Assembly: GCA_029210175.1 (NCBI GenBank)
Contig: JARGPL010000021.1
Span: forward strand, 1-64,000
Source of the DNA: Minwuia sp.
GTDB lineage: Bacteria; Pseudomonadota; Alphaproteobacteria; Minwuiales; Minwuiaceae
DNA length: 64,000 nt
Direction: 5' to 3'
In this document: one piece after another, positions 45,833 through 54,515 of the stretch
Layout of the letters: each line of letters starts with the position of its first letter
Numbering within the stretch: position 1 is the stretch's first letter
Position numbers and translations under genes: made by a program
The notes under the pieces: model-generated
Told to the model about the DNA's origin: nothing
Databases searched by the model: none
Seen by the model: the letters and a program-made list of their open reading frames with translations, nothing else

Positions 45833-46605
45833 GCGTGATCCCGACCTTCACGGATCAAGGCAGCGGCGCGCCAGTCATCTTCCTGCATGGCATCGGTGGC
45901 AATGCCGGTAACTGGCAGCCGCAGGTGGCGGCGCTGTCGGCGGAATTCCGCTGTATCGCCTGGAATGCGCCGGGCTATGCCGATTCCCCTGCCCTGCCGG
46001 AGATGACGTTCCCTGCGCTGGCGGATTCGCTGGCAGCGCTGATGGATCATCTGAAGCTGGATAAGGCCGTGATCTGTGGCCTGTCCATGGGCGGCAATGT
46101 GGCGCAGGAGTTCCTGGTCCTGCATCCCGCCCGGGTACGCGCCATGATCCTTATGTGCACCAGCGCCTCCATCGGCAAGCCCGGCAGCGACTTCCAGCAG
46201 AAGTTCCTCGCCGCGCGGCTGAAACCGATCGAGGAGGGAAAGACGCCGGCCGACATCGCACCCGACGTGGTGGCTGGCATCGTCGGCCCCCATGCAGGAC
46301 CGGAGGTAGCACGGATCCTGACCGGATCCATGAGTGGGATCAGCCCGGAAACCTATCGCCAGGCGCTCCACTGTCTGGTCAGCTTCGACCGGCGCGACGC
46401 GGTGAAACGGATTGCAGTGCCCACCTGCCTGATCGCGGGTGAAGCGGACACGACGGTCCCCGCCGTGGTCATGGAACGCATGGCCGAACGCATTCCCGGC
46501 AGCGCCTTCCACATCATCGAAGGTGCAGGCCATATCGCCAACCTGGAGGCTCCGGACGAGACAAACCGCCTGATCGGCGCCTTTGTGAGAGGATTGTCCG
46601 CATGA
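45829..46605 (+). CDS. Alpha/beta hydrolase, NicD-like by context
   Basis: The 258-residue hydrolase has the oxyanion loop FLHGIGGNAGNW, the nucleophile elbow ICGLSMGGNVAQ, the acid region LIAGEADTTVP and the terminal EGAGHIANLEAP. It overlaps the NicX-like gene by four bases. In nicotinate degradation NicD deformylates the ring-cleavage product, and this gene sits in the same place. The role is proposed from context; sequence alone says only serine hydrolase. Confidence 0.85.
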   Translation: MSVIPTFTDQGSGAPVIFLHGIGGNAGNWQPQVAALSAEFRCIAWNAPGYADSPALPEMTFPALADSLAALMDHLKLDKAVICGLSMGGNVAQEFLVLHPARVRAMILMCTSASIGKPGSDFQQKFLAARLKPIEEGKTPADIAPDVVAGIVGPHAGPEVARILTGSMSGISPETYRQALHCLVSFDRRDAVKRIAVPTCLIAGEADTTVPAVVMERMAERIPGSAFHIIEGAGHIANLEAPDETNRLIGAFVRGLSA

Positions 46606-47264
46606 GCATGTGGTCCGACTTTGACCTGACCGACCGCCAGCGTGAACTTGTCGGTCGGGCCACGGAACTGGATCCGGTCTTTGCCGAACGCGCGCCGGAT
46701 TCCGATCGGGAAGCGGCATTCCCGCACGCGAACTATCAGACCTACTTCATGGTGGCGTCGGAGATCGGACGGCACTGCGGTGCCACGGCGCTGACCCTGA
46801 ACATGCATTCCTGCTCCATGCTCTGGTCCGGCCCGCTGGCGGACGACCTGCCTATGACGGATGAGGAACGTCGCGGCCATCAGGAAAGGCGGGCTGCACT
46901 CTATGATCTGGTGCTGAACGAACAGGCGATCTTCGCCCAGCCGTTCTCCGAACCCCATACCCAGGCGGCGACGGGCAAGGCACCGTTTGGCACGACCGCG
47001 CGGAATGTTGATGGCGGCTATGTCGTCAACGGCATGAAGCATTTCGCTTCCCTCGCCGGTGCCGCAACGCATTATTCGGTGCTCTGCACGGAAGAACGTG
47101 ACGGGAAGGACCTGGACCCGAAAGACACGATCATGAAGAAGTTCCCGCTGGAGCGGTATTACCGCGACAGCCGCTGCGGTTCCCTGATGCTGCCCTGGTC
47201 GGCGGAGGCCTGTCTGGAAAGGCTGGGCCGTGAATGCCTCTATGAACGCGGGGAAACCGACTGA
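46602..47264 (+). pseudogene. Acyl-CoA dehydrogenase with two in-frame internal deletions
   Basis: The frame (220 residues) retains three blocks of an acyl-CoA dehydrogenase of a normal length near 390. The first 46 residues end FPHANYQ. A middle block runs from YFMVASEIGRHCGATALTLN through NGMKHFASLAGAATHY to DPKDT. The C-terminal block is MKKFPLERYYRDSRCGSLMLPW. The helix bundle between the second and third blocks, with the catalytic Glu, and a segment near residue 46 are missing. Both losses keep the frame. It is therefore almost certainly inactive as a dehydrogenase. It overlaps both neighbouring genes. Confidence 0.75.
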
Positions 47265-47701
47265 TGGCAGGCATTCCGGCGCTGCCGCTACTGTTGTCGG
47301 TCCTGGGGCTGATCCCCTTCGTCGGCGGCGTCATCGCCATCGAATTCGCCGAAGGTGGCTACAAGGGCTGGGCGATCTATTCCCTGCCCGTCTATGGCGC
47401 GCTGATCCTGTCATTCCTGGGGGGCACCACCTGGGGCCTTGCGCTGGGCGATGCGCAAAGGCGCTTCGTGGCCCCCCGTCTGATCCTGGCCATGGCCCCC
47501 AGCATTGCCGCATGGATGATCATGTTTCAGCCGCCGTCCAACCGGATGCTGCTGCTCGCGGCCTGCCTGATCGTCTGGGCTGTCGTGGATCACCTGATGG
47601 CACGCCGCGACCTGCTGCCCGCCTGGTACCCGAAACTGCGCTGGCCCATCACGCTGATTGCTGCCGCGTCGCTGGTGGTTGGTTCGTTTCAGATCGGGTG
47701 A
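47264..47701 (+). CDS. DUF3429 membrane protein
   Basis: The 145-residue protein has about five hydrophobic helices: PALPLLLSVLGLIPFVGGV, IYSLPVYGALILSFLGGTTWG, and two near the C-terminus. The FLGGTTWGLAL motif is that of DUF3429 proteins, whose function is unknown. The ATG overlaps the previous stop (TGATG). It is the last gene of the operon and converges on the M81 peptidase gene. Confidence 0.8.
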   Translation: MAGIPALPLLLSVLGLIPFVGGVIAIEFAEGGYKGWAIYSLPVYGALILSFLGGTTWGLALGDAQRRFVAPRLILAMAPSIAAWMIMFQPPSNRMLLLAACLIVWAVVDHLMARRDLLPAWYPKLRWPITLIAAASLVVGSFQIG

Positions 47702-47710
47702 GGTCGCTGA

Positions 47711-49189
47711 TCACCGCGCATTGATCAAATCCAGCGGATAGACCGGGCGGCGGACGTTTTCGTAGTTCAGCAGGCTGTTGTCGGATGTGGTCACACCAAC
47801 ACCGTCCAGGGTCAGTGTCGCCTTCGCCAGCGGAGCGAAACCGGCGCGATAGTGGATGCGGGATTTCAGCAGCAGATAGCGTTCATGCAGCGGATCGATC
47901 CCGACCGAGGTGAAGACGCCGGTGTCCCAGGGCTCGTGATTCTGCGAGACAACCACGATCTTCATGCCGCCGGTTTCCAGCACGGCGGTCGGACCCATGC
48001 GAACCGTGACACCCGTGTACATCGGCCCGCGACAGATCCACTCGCCATCGGTCAGGGTTCGTACCTTGCCGGTCAGTTCCAGCGGTGCGCCCGCCCGGTC
48101 GATGGACGGCATGTCTGTCCGCCCGCCGAGGGACAGCGTCAGCGTCGCACCGACGCCGGCGGCCTGCATCTGTTTCACCGCCTCGGGGTCGCAGACGGCC
48201 GCGACCGCGACACCTTCCAGCCCCTGGCGCAGCACCTCCGCGATCACGGTCATCACGTCCTGGGTGCCACCGGATCCGACATTGTCCGCATGATCCAGCA
48301 GAATGACCGGGCCATCGGTCAGGTCCTTCGCACTGGCAACAGCTTCCTCCAGCGGCCGGTGCGGATAGATGAAGGCTTCCCGCTGTTTCCAGGCTGCGGC
48401 CATGATTTCGTCACGCACCTGCCCCGCCAGCGCCGGATCATTGTCTGTCACGATGATGACCGACGTTCCCGCATCAGGAATATCGGCCAGGGCAAAGCCA
48501 CCGAAGACCGTCGCCGCCAGCACGCCGGGGCGCTGTTCCGCCGCCCGCGCCATGGCGATCAGCCCCTTCATCGGCTCGTCATCCGTCCCCTGCATCAGGG
48601 TCTGTGACAGCAGCGGCAGGTTGCCCCAGCGCATCACCGGCTGCACCTCACCGTCGATCATGCGCAGCAGAACCTCGCCGATCTGCTGCCCCATTTCATG
48701 CATGTCCACGTGGGGGTAGGTCTTGTAGCCGATCAGGGCATCGCAATTGTCGACCATGTCGTTGGTCAGGTTGCAGTGCAGGTCGCAGGTCACGGCAATC
48801 GGCACGTCCGGGGCGACGGCGCGAATGCGGCGCAGCAACTCCCCTTCCCCGTCAAAGGTATGTTCGGCCACCATCGCGCCGTGCAGATCCAGCATTACCG
48901 CGTCACAACCATCCGCCACTGCATCGACAATGGCCCCGGCCATGATTTCGTAGGCTTCGCGCTGCACCTTGCCCGACGGCATCGCCTCCGCCGCGACCGG
49001 TGTCACGATCTCCGCGCCACGCGCCCGCGCCAGATCCAGGTAGGCGGCAAAGGGCATCCCCGTGCCGTCGTAGGCGGCCAGCGCCTCATCCGCCAGAAAG
49101 CTGCCCCAGCCGGTGAAGCGCGCCCAGTCGGTGACCACCGGTGAGAATGTATTGGTCTCATGTTTCATCATGGCGATGACGATGCGCAT
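47711..49189 (-). CDS. MlrC-family (M81) metallopeptidase
   Basis: The 492-residue protein begins MRIVIAMMKHETNTFSP, the typical MlrC start with a metal-binding His/Glu. It continues with AVMLDLHGAMV, VTCDLHCNLTN and YKTYPHVDMHEMG (metal His), then VILLDHADNVGSGG and the C-terminal domain. MlrC degrades linear microcystin fragments, but most relatives sit in unrelated pathways. GGGGGAGAACGCCG precedes the ATG. It is monocistronic. Confidence 0.9.
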   Translation of the reverse strand: MRIVIAMMKHETNTFSPVVTDWARFTGWGSFLADEALAAYDGTGMPFAAYLDLARARGAEIVTPVAAEAMPSGKVQREAYEIMAGAIVDAVADGCDAVMLDLHGAMVAEHTFDGEGELLRRIRAVAPDVPIAVTCDLHCNLTNDMVDNCDALIGYKTYPHVDMHEMGQQIGEVLLRMIDGEVQPVMRWGNLPLLSQTLMQGTDDEPMKGLIAMARAAEQRPGVLAATVFGGFALADIPDAGTSVIIVTDNDPALAGQVRDEIMAAAWKQREAFIYPHRPLEEAVASAKDLTDGPVILLDHADNVGSGGTQDVMTVIAEVLRQGLEGVAVAAVCDPEAVKQMQAAGVGATLTLSLGGRTDMPSIDRAGAPLELTGKVRTLTDGEWICRGPMYTGVTVRMGPTAVLETGGMKIVVVSQNHEPWDTGVFTSVGIDPLHERYLLLKSRIHYRAGFAPLAKATLTLDGVGVTTSDNSLLNYENVRRPVYPLDLINAR

Positions 49190-49245
49190 CGGCGTTCTCC
49201 CCCAGATCGAATCCGCGCGCCATTCTATGGCGGAATCCTGCCGCC

Positions 49246-49281
49246 ACAAAAGAAACGGCCCGGTGATCGCTCACCGGGCCG
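49246..49281 (-). terminator. Rho-independent terminator of the BI-1 gene
   Basis: CGGCCCGGTGA-GCGA-TCACCGGGCCG is a perfect 11-bp stem with a 4-base loop on the minus strand, followed by TTTCTTTTG. It lies 33 bases after the stop at 49314. Confidence 0.93.
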
Positions 49282-49313
49282 CTCCGAACTCAGGCTGGTT
49301 TGATCGTGTGACC

Positions 49314-50036
49314 CTATTCGCGGTCACCCAGCAGATGCATCAGCATCATGAACATGTTGATGAAGTTGAGGTACAGCGCCACCGCGTCCATCACGGCAGA
49401 GCGGACAGCGACATCGCCTTCCATGCGGTGCTGGATGTAGGTGGACTTGATCCGCTGCGTGTCAAATGCGGTCAGGCCGGCGAAGATCAGCACACCCACC
49501 ATCGAGATGACCAACTGCATCATCGAGGATTCCAGGAACATGTTCACCACCATCGCGATGATCAGGCCGATCAGGCCCATCATCAGGAAGCTGCCCATGC
49601 CGGACAGACTCTTCTTGGTGGTATAGCCGAACAGGCTGAGGCCCGCGAAGGAGGCGGAGGTGATCAGGAACACCCGTACGACCGAGGCATCCGTGTAGGC
49701 AATGAAGACGGTCGACAGCGACACGCCAAACATCGCCACCATCAGCCAGTAGAGCCCCTGCATGACCGGGGTGCTGATCTTGTTCTGGGCGAAGGACATC
49801 ACCAGCAGGATGCCAAGCGGTGCCAGCATGACCACGAAGGCCAGACCGGACCCGAAGATGGCCTGCATCAGCGACGGTGAACTGGATACCAGCAGCGCCA
49901 CGACACCGCTGACAAGCAGACCGGACGCCATGTAGTTGTAAACGCCCAGCATGTACTTGCGCAGGCCCTGGTCGAGAGCAGCGGCATCTACGCCACTGGC
50001 CGTCGACGCATAGCGCTGGTCAGCATTGGTTGCCAT
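49314..50036 (-). CDS. Bax inhibitor-1/YccA family membrane protein
   Basis: The protein (240 residues) starts at the ATG at 50036 with AAAGGAGT upstream. It has seven hydrophobic segments. The signatures are DQGLRKYMLGVYNYMASGL, YTDASVVRVFLITSASFAGLSLFGY, a paired-Asp-like FDTQRIK and the terminal NFINMFMMLMHLLG. These belong to the BI-1 (UPF0005) family of pH-dependent calcium leak or stress-related proteins. Its bacterial role is not well defined. It stands alone between an inverted repeat and a terminator. Confidence 0.92.
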   Translation of the reverse strand: MATNADQRYASTASGVDAAALDQGLRKYMLGVYNYMASGLLVSGVVALLVSSSPSLMQAIFGSGLAFVVMLAPLGILLVMSFAQNKISTPVMQGLYWLMVAMFGVSLSTVFIAYTDASVVRVFLITSASFAGLSLFGYTTKKSLSGMGSFLMMGLIGLIIAMVVNMFLESSMMQLVISMVGVLIFAGLTAFDTQRIKSTYIQHRMEGDVAVRSAVMDAVALYLNFINMFMMLMHLLGDRE

Positions 50037-50139
50037 GTCAGACAGACTCCTTTGAGTTGAAACAGGTTCTGCCAGTGATATTGGCGGACGCCCCTGCGGA
50101 ATCAAGGAAAACCGGAACGTCCATCGAACATATTCCCGA

Positions 50140-50164
50140 CCTTGATAGCCCCAGACTATCAAGG
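50140..50164. repeat. Perfect inverted repeat upstream of the BI-1 gene
   Basis: CCTTGATAG-CCCCAGA-CTATCAAGG is a 9-bp perfect palindrome about 104 bases before the BI-1 start and after the MttB-family stop. No T-run follows on either strand, so an operator is as likely as a terminator. Confidence 0.45.
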
Positions 50165-50267
50165 TGATGAAACATCGGGCTTACGGTGTCCGGAACCCGA
50201 ACGCCTCAGCCAGGGCACGGCTGTAATACCTGTCCCCCAGCGTCATCGCCGTCCGGTCACTGTCCTT

Positions 50268-51860
50268 TCAGGCAAAGGCGTCAGGCATCGAATCCTTCTT
50301 GCGGCGAATGAAGTCATTCAGGGCCTCGTCGATCGACGGATCCAGCGGCGGGGCCTCATAGGCGTCCAGCCACTTGCGCACCAGATCGCGCCCGCGATCC
50401 TCCAGGCGCCGTTCGCCTTCCGCCGCCCACTGTTCATAGGAATTGTTGTCCGTCAGCGGCGACAGATAGAATGCGGACTTGAAGTTTGCCTGGGTATGGG
50501 CGCAGCCGAGATAGTGCGCACCCGGACCGACTTCGCGGATCGCGTCCATCGCCTGGCCGTTGGGGGTCAGATCGATGCCTTCCGCAAAGCGCTGCATCAT
50601 GGCCAGCTGATCACAGTCGAGCACGAATTTCTCGAACGACGATACCAGGCCGCCTTCCAGCCAGCCCGCACTGTGGAGGGCGAAGTTCACGCCACCCATG
50701 ACTGTCGGGATCAGGGTCGCCTGACTTTCATATGCCGCCTGCGCATCCATGACCTTGGACCCGCAAAGCGCGCCGCCAGACCGGAACGGCACACCCAGAC
50801 GACGCGCAAGCTGCGCCGCGCCGTACAGGATCAGGGCCGGTTCCGGCGTGCCGAACGTCGGCGCACCGGACTGCATGGACATCGAACTGGCAAAGCTGCC
50901 GAAGATCACCGGCGCACCGGGACGGCAAAGCTGCGTGAACGCCATGCCGGCCAGCGCTTCTGCCAGGGTCTGCGTCAGCACACCCGCCGGTGTCACGGGT
51001 GCCATGGCACCGGACAGGATGAAGGGCGTGACAATGCAGGCCTGGTTGGCGCGCGCGTAGATCTTCAGCGCACCAAGCATCGTGTCATCGAAAACCATCG
51101 GCGAATTGGCGTTGATCAGCGAGACCGTAACGCAGTTCCGATCAACGAAATCGGCCCCGAACAGCATCTTCGACATCTCAACCGTATCCGCAGCCCGGTC
51201 CGGGTGCGTGACCGACCCCATGAACGGTTTGTCGGAGTACTTGATGTGGGCGTGGATCATGTCGAGGTGGCGCTTGTTGACCGGCACATCGACCGGCTCA
51301 CAGACCGTCCCGCCCGAGTGGTGCATGGCAGGGGCCATGTACGCCAGCTTCACGATGGTCTGGAAATCCGCGATGGTCGCATAGCGCCGCTTGCCGTCCA
51401 GATCCCGGACGAACGGCGGGCCGTAGACAGGTGCGAAGACCGTGTTATTGCCGCCAATCTCCACATTCCGTTCCGGATTGCGGGCGTGCTGCGTGAAGGT
51501 ACGCGGTGCGGTGGCGATCAGGCTGCGGCAGAGGCCGCGCGGGAACCGGACCCGTTCGCCGTCCACATCGGCGCCTGCATCGCGCCACATCTGCAAGGCC
51601 TCGGGGTCGTCGCGAAACTCGATGCCGATTTCCTCCAGCACCGTATCGGCGTTGTGTTCGATCAGTTCCAGGCCCTCATCGGTCAGAACCTCGAATGGTT
51701 TCAGTTTCCGGGTGATGAAACCGAGCTTCTCCACGCCGCTGCCGCGACGGCCTTCGCGCCGGTTCTCGGCACCGCCACCGCGACGCCCGCGCCGACGACC
51801 GCCGCTTTCGGCACCATCAGCCGTCACCGCAGCTTCGTCGTTGTTGCTGTCATCAACCAT
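50268..51860 (-). CDS. MttB-family methyltransferase (non-pyrrolysine)
   Basis: The 530-residue protein is of the trimethylamine methyltransferase superfamily: LTDEGLELIEHNADTVLEEIGIEF, YGPPFVRDLDGKRRY, TGxxxP-like VTPAGVLTQTLAEALAGM, and a barrel with PVIFGSF, SGGALCGSKVMDAQAA and PNGQAMDAIREVGPGAHYLG. No in-frame TAG codon interrupts it, so it is one of the Pyl-free members that demethylate glycine betaine, proline betaine or similar. An Arg/Gly-rich stretch occupies residues 20-45. It is divergent from the gene of its likely corrinoid partner. Confidence 0.9.
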   Translation of the reverse strand: MVDDSNNDEAAVTADGAESGGRRRGRRGGGAENRREGRRGSGVEKLGFITRKLKPFEVLTDEGLELIEHNADTVLEEIGIEFRDDPEALQMWRDAGADVDGERVRFPRGLCRSLIATAPRTFTQHARNPERNVEIGGNNTVFAPVYGPPFVRDLDGKRRYATIADFQTIVKLAYMAPAMHHSGGTVCEPVDVPVNKRHLDMIHAHIKYSDKPFMGSVTHPDRAADTVEMSKMLFGADFVDRNCVTVSLINANSPMVFDDTMLGALKIYARANQACIVTPFILSGAMAPVTPAGVLTQTLAEALAGMAFTQLCRPGAPVIFGSFASSMSMQSGAPTFGTPEPALILYGAAQLARRLGVPFRSGGALCGSKVMDAQAAYESQATLIPTVMGGVNFALHSAGWLEGGLVSSFEKFVLDCDQLAMMQRFAEGIDLTPNGQAMDAIREVGPGAHYLGCAHTQANFKSAFYLSPLTDNNSYEQWAAEGERRLEDRGRDLVRKWLDAYEAPPLDPSIDEALNDFIRRKKDSMPDAFA

Positions 51861-52117
51861 CGCAAACCTCCCCCGTGGACAAAGGCCGGGCCTCACGAAC
51901 ATACCCGTCATGACTGATTAAACCCTGCCCCCTCCGTTCACTTGCCATTTCGCGCCACGCGAAGGCCGCGACGGGAACAGTCACGCACTCACATTTGTCT
52001 GAATACGTCGCGATGAAAGGGGCTACCTGTCGTTATCGACACACCGGGCCGGCCACGGCATCGCCATATTGACCAATAGCTTGAGCCCATCCCGGTTGCG
52101 TGCGGAGACCAGTTGCC

Positions 52118-52825
52118 ATGGCTGATGAAGACGAAGAGATCGTCCTGTCCGAACTTGATGATGCCGATCTTGTGCAGCAGATGCACGACGACCTCTATGA
52201 CGGTCTGAAGGAAGAGATCGAAGAGGCCGTCAACATCCTGCTGGCGCGCGACTGGACCCCTTATGACATCCTGACCAAGGCGCTGGTCGAGGGGATGCGG
52301 ATCGTCGGTATCGACTTCCGCGATGGCATCCTGTTCGTGCCGGAGGTGCTGCTGTCCGCCAACGCAATGAAGGCCGGGATGTTCATCCTGCGGCCGCTGC
52401 TGGTGGAAACCGGCGCACCGAAGGTCGGCAAGATGGTCATTGGCACCGTGAAGGGCGACATCCACGACATCGGCAAGAACCTTGTCGGCATGATGATGGA
52501 AGGCGCGGGCTTCGAGGTGATCGACCTGGGCATCAACAACCCGGTCGAGAACTACCTGGACGCGCTGGAAGAGCACAAGCCGGAGATCCTTGGCATGTCT
52601 GCCCTTCTGACCACGACCATGCCCTACATGAAGGTCGTCGTGGACACGATGAAGGAAAAGGGCATTCGCGACGATTACATCGTGCTGGTCGGCGGTGCCC
52701 CGCTGAACGAGGAATTCTCGATGGCGGTGGGCGCGGACGCCTATTGCCGCGACGCCGCCGTCACTGTCGAGACCGCCAAGGACCTGATCGCACGTCGCCA
52801 TAATCAGCTGGCGTCCAACGGCTGA
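52118..52825 (+). CDS. Corrinoid (cobalamin-binding) methyl-carrier protein
   Basis: The 235-residue protein has an N-terminal helical cap (LKEEIEEAVNILLARDWTPYD) and a Rossmann B12 domain with GDIHDIGKN holding the cobalt-ligand His, then LGMSALLTTTMPYMK and LVGGAPLN. This is the MtbC/MtmC-type subunit that accepts a methyl group from the MttB-like enzyme encoded next to it. The start is at 52118, with GGAG upstream. The divergent arrangement with 257 bases between lets both be regulated together. Confidence 0.93.
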   Translation: MADEDEEIVLSELDDADLVQQMHDDLYDGLKEEIEEAVNILLARDWTPYDILTKALVEGMRIVGIDFRDGILFVPEVLLSANAMKAGMFILRPLLVETGAPKVGKMVIGTVKGDIHDIGKNLVGMMMEGAGFEVIDLGINNPVENYLDALEEHKPEILGMSALLTTTMPYMKVVVDTMKEKGIRDDYIVLVGGAPLNEEFSMAVGADAYCRDAAVTVETAKDLIARRHNQLASNG

Positions 52826-52965
52826 TCCAGCGGCACCGCGCGATCAAGGTGGCGTTGCCGCCCCCGCGTCACCGTGCGGGATCGGGTTGGCGCGTAATCG
52901 TCTGACGGAACCGGATACATGCGTCCGGGTTGGCCCCGCAGATGACCACTTTTGAAAGACCGAGA

Positions 52966-53616
52966 ATGCCTGATACGACGCCCGCCCGCAGATCGCTGAC
53001 CAGTGCATTGCCCGATCTGGGTGAACTGGCACAGGACCGCACCCTGATCATTGCCTGCGGCGCCCTCGCCCGCGAGATCGGCACCGTGATCGGGCGCAAT
53101 GGTCTGAGCCATCTGGCACTGCGGTGTCTGCCCGCCACCCTGCACAATACCCCTGACAAGATCCCCGAAGCCGTGCGCGCAGCCATTCATGCGTCCCGAG
53201 AGAAATATGGCCGCATCATTGTCGGCTACGCCGATTGCGGCACAGGCGGTTTGCTCGACAAGGTCTGCGCCGAAGAGGGCGTGGAACGCATTCCCGGGCC
53301 GCATTGCTATGCCTTCTATACCGGCAACGCCGCTTTCGAGGCGGCTGGCGATGACGACATGACCAGTTTCTACCTGACCGACTTCCTGGTCCGGCAGTTC
53401 GACACGCTGGTCATCAGGACGCTCGGCCTCGACCGGCACCCGGAACTGCGCGACATGTACTTCGGCAATTACGAGAAGGTCATCTATCTGGCGCAGACCG
53501 AGAACGCCGAACTGACCGTGGCCGCCGAGCAGGCTGCCGAAAAGCTGGGACTGGCGTTCGAGCGCCGTTTTGTGGGCCTGGGCGACCTGGCCCGCTTCAT
53601 CAACGACGTGAACTGA
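52966..53616 (+). CDS. DUF1638 protein
   Basis: The 216-residue protein has TLIIACGALAREI near the N-terminus, CLPATLHNTPDKIPEAVRAAI, YGRIIVGYADCGTGG and ERIPGPHCYAFYTG, then FYLTDFLVRQFD and YLAQTENAEL. These are DUF1638 motifs; the Cys and His residues could bind metal or corrinoid. Such genes occur beside MttB/corrinoid pairs and may supply a further methyl-transfer or maturation step. The start is either 52966 or 52942; both are ATG. It overlaps the hydrolase gene 3' end by 17 bases. Confidence 0.8.
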   Translation: MPDTTPARRSLTSALPDLGELAQDRTLIIACGALAREIGTVIGRNGLSHLALRCLPATLHNTPDKIPEAVRAAIHASREKYGRIIVGYADCGTGGLLDKVCAEEGVERIPGPHCYAFYTGNAAFEAAGDDDMTSFYLTDFLVRQFDTLVIRTLGLDRHPELRDMYFGNYEKVIYLAQTENAELTVAAEQAAEKLGLAFERRFVGLGDLARFINDVN

Positions 53617-54511
53617 GCGCCTTCGCGTCCAGAACGGCCCGGGCGAAGTCCGCCGGGGCTTCCTGCGGCACATTGTGGCCCACGTCCTGAAACACGCGAT
53701 GTTCATGGCCGCCGGTGAACCGGGCTGCATGGTGTGCCGTGCCCCCGGCCCCCATGACCCCGTCACTGTCGCCGTCGATTGTAATGGTCGGAACACTGAT
53801 GGCAGGTTGTGCAGCCAGTCGTTGTTCGATCGCCAGGGCGTTCCGATCCCCATCCACCAGTCCGAACCGATGCCGATAGGAATGGATCACGACATCCACG
53901 AAATCGGGATTCTCGAAGTGTTCCGCTGTTGCATCGAAGGTTGCATCATCAAAACGCCACTTCGGTGACCAGAGCCGCCAAAGCAGATGGCAGATCGCCC
54001 GGCGATTTTCGGTCAGTCCTGCACGGCCCCGCTCCGAATGGAAATAGTACTGATACCAGTAGGCATATTCGTCCTCGGCGGGGGCCGGCCGCATGCTGCG
54101 GGCGATGTTCTGGATGTTGTAGCCGTTCACGCTGACCAGCGCCGAGACCCGTTCGGGCCAGAGGGCGGCAACCACGCACCCGGCACGCCCGCCCCAGTCG
54201 TAGCCGCCAAGCACCGCCTGCGGGATATCCAGCCCGTCCATCAGGGCCAACAGATCGCTGCCGAGAACCGCCTGTTCGCCGGATCGCAGTGTTCCGGACT
54301 TGCGAAAACGTGTCGGGCCATACCCCCGCAGGAACGGCACGATCACCCGGGCACCGGCCGCTGCCAGTACCGGCACCACCTCCCGATAGCTCTCCGGGCC
54401 ATAGGGAAAGCCATGCGAAAGGATGACGGGCCAGCCATCGGCTGACCCGCTTTCCTGAATGGCGATGACCAGAACAGCCGTCTGGACGGTTCTGCTGGAC
54501 ACAGCCGTCAA
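53600..54511 (-). CDS. Alpha/beta hydrolase, Asp-nucleophile type
   Basis: The 303-residue protein has LSHGFPYGPESYREV, GGYDWGGRAGCVVA with Asp as probable nucleophile (epoxide hydrolase or dehalogenase-like, with Tyr instead of the His before it), and QDVGHNVPQEAP with the His. The start reads as TTG (54511) four bases after the LLM gene stop; a GTG three codons later is possible. Neither has a good ribosome site, so translation may depend on coupling to the LLM gene. Confidence 0.78.
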   Translation of the reverse strand: MTAVSSRTVQTAVLVIAIQESGSADGWPVILSHGFPYGPESYREVVPVLAAAGARVIVPFLRGYGPTRFRKSGTLRSGEQAVLGSDLLALMDGLDIPQAVLGGYDWGGRAGCVVAALWPERVSALVSVNGYNIQNIARSMRPAPAEDEYAYWYQYYFHSERGRAGLTENRRAICHLLWRLWSPKWRFDDATFDATAEHFENPDFVDVVIHSYRHRFGLVDGDRNALAIEQRLAAQPAISVPTITIDGDSDGVMGAGGTAHHAARFTGGHEHRVFQDVGHNVPQEAPADFARAVLDAKALSSRR

Positions 54512-54515
54512 GGGA

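Noticed and set aside
51861-52117. Possible cobalamin riboswitch between the MttB-family and corrinoid genes
   Set aside because: I searched by eye for a B12-box-like core and found none on either strand; ordinary promoters are more likely.
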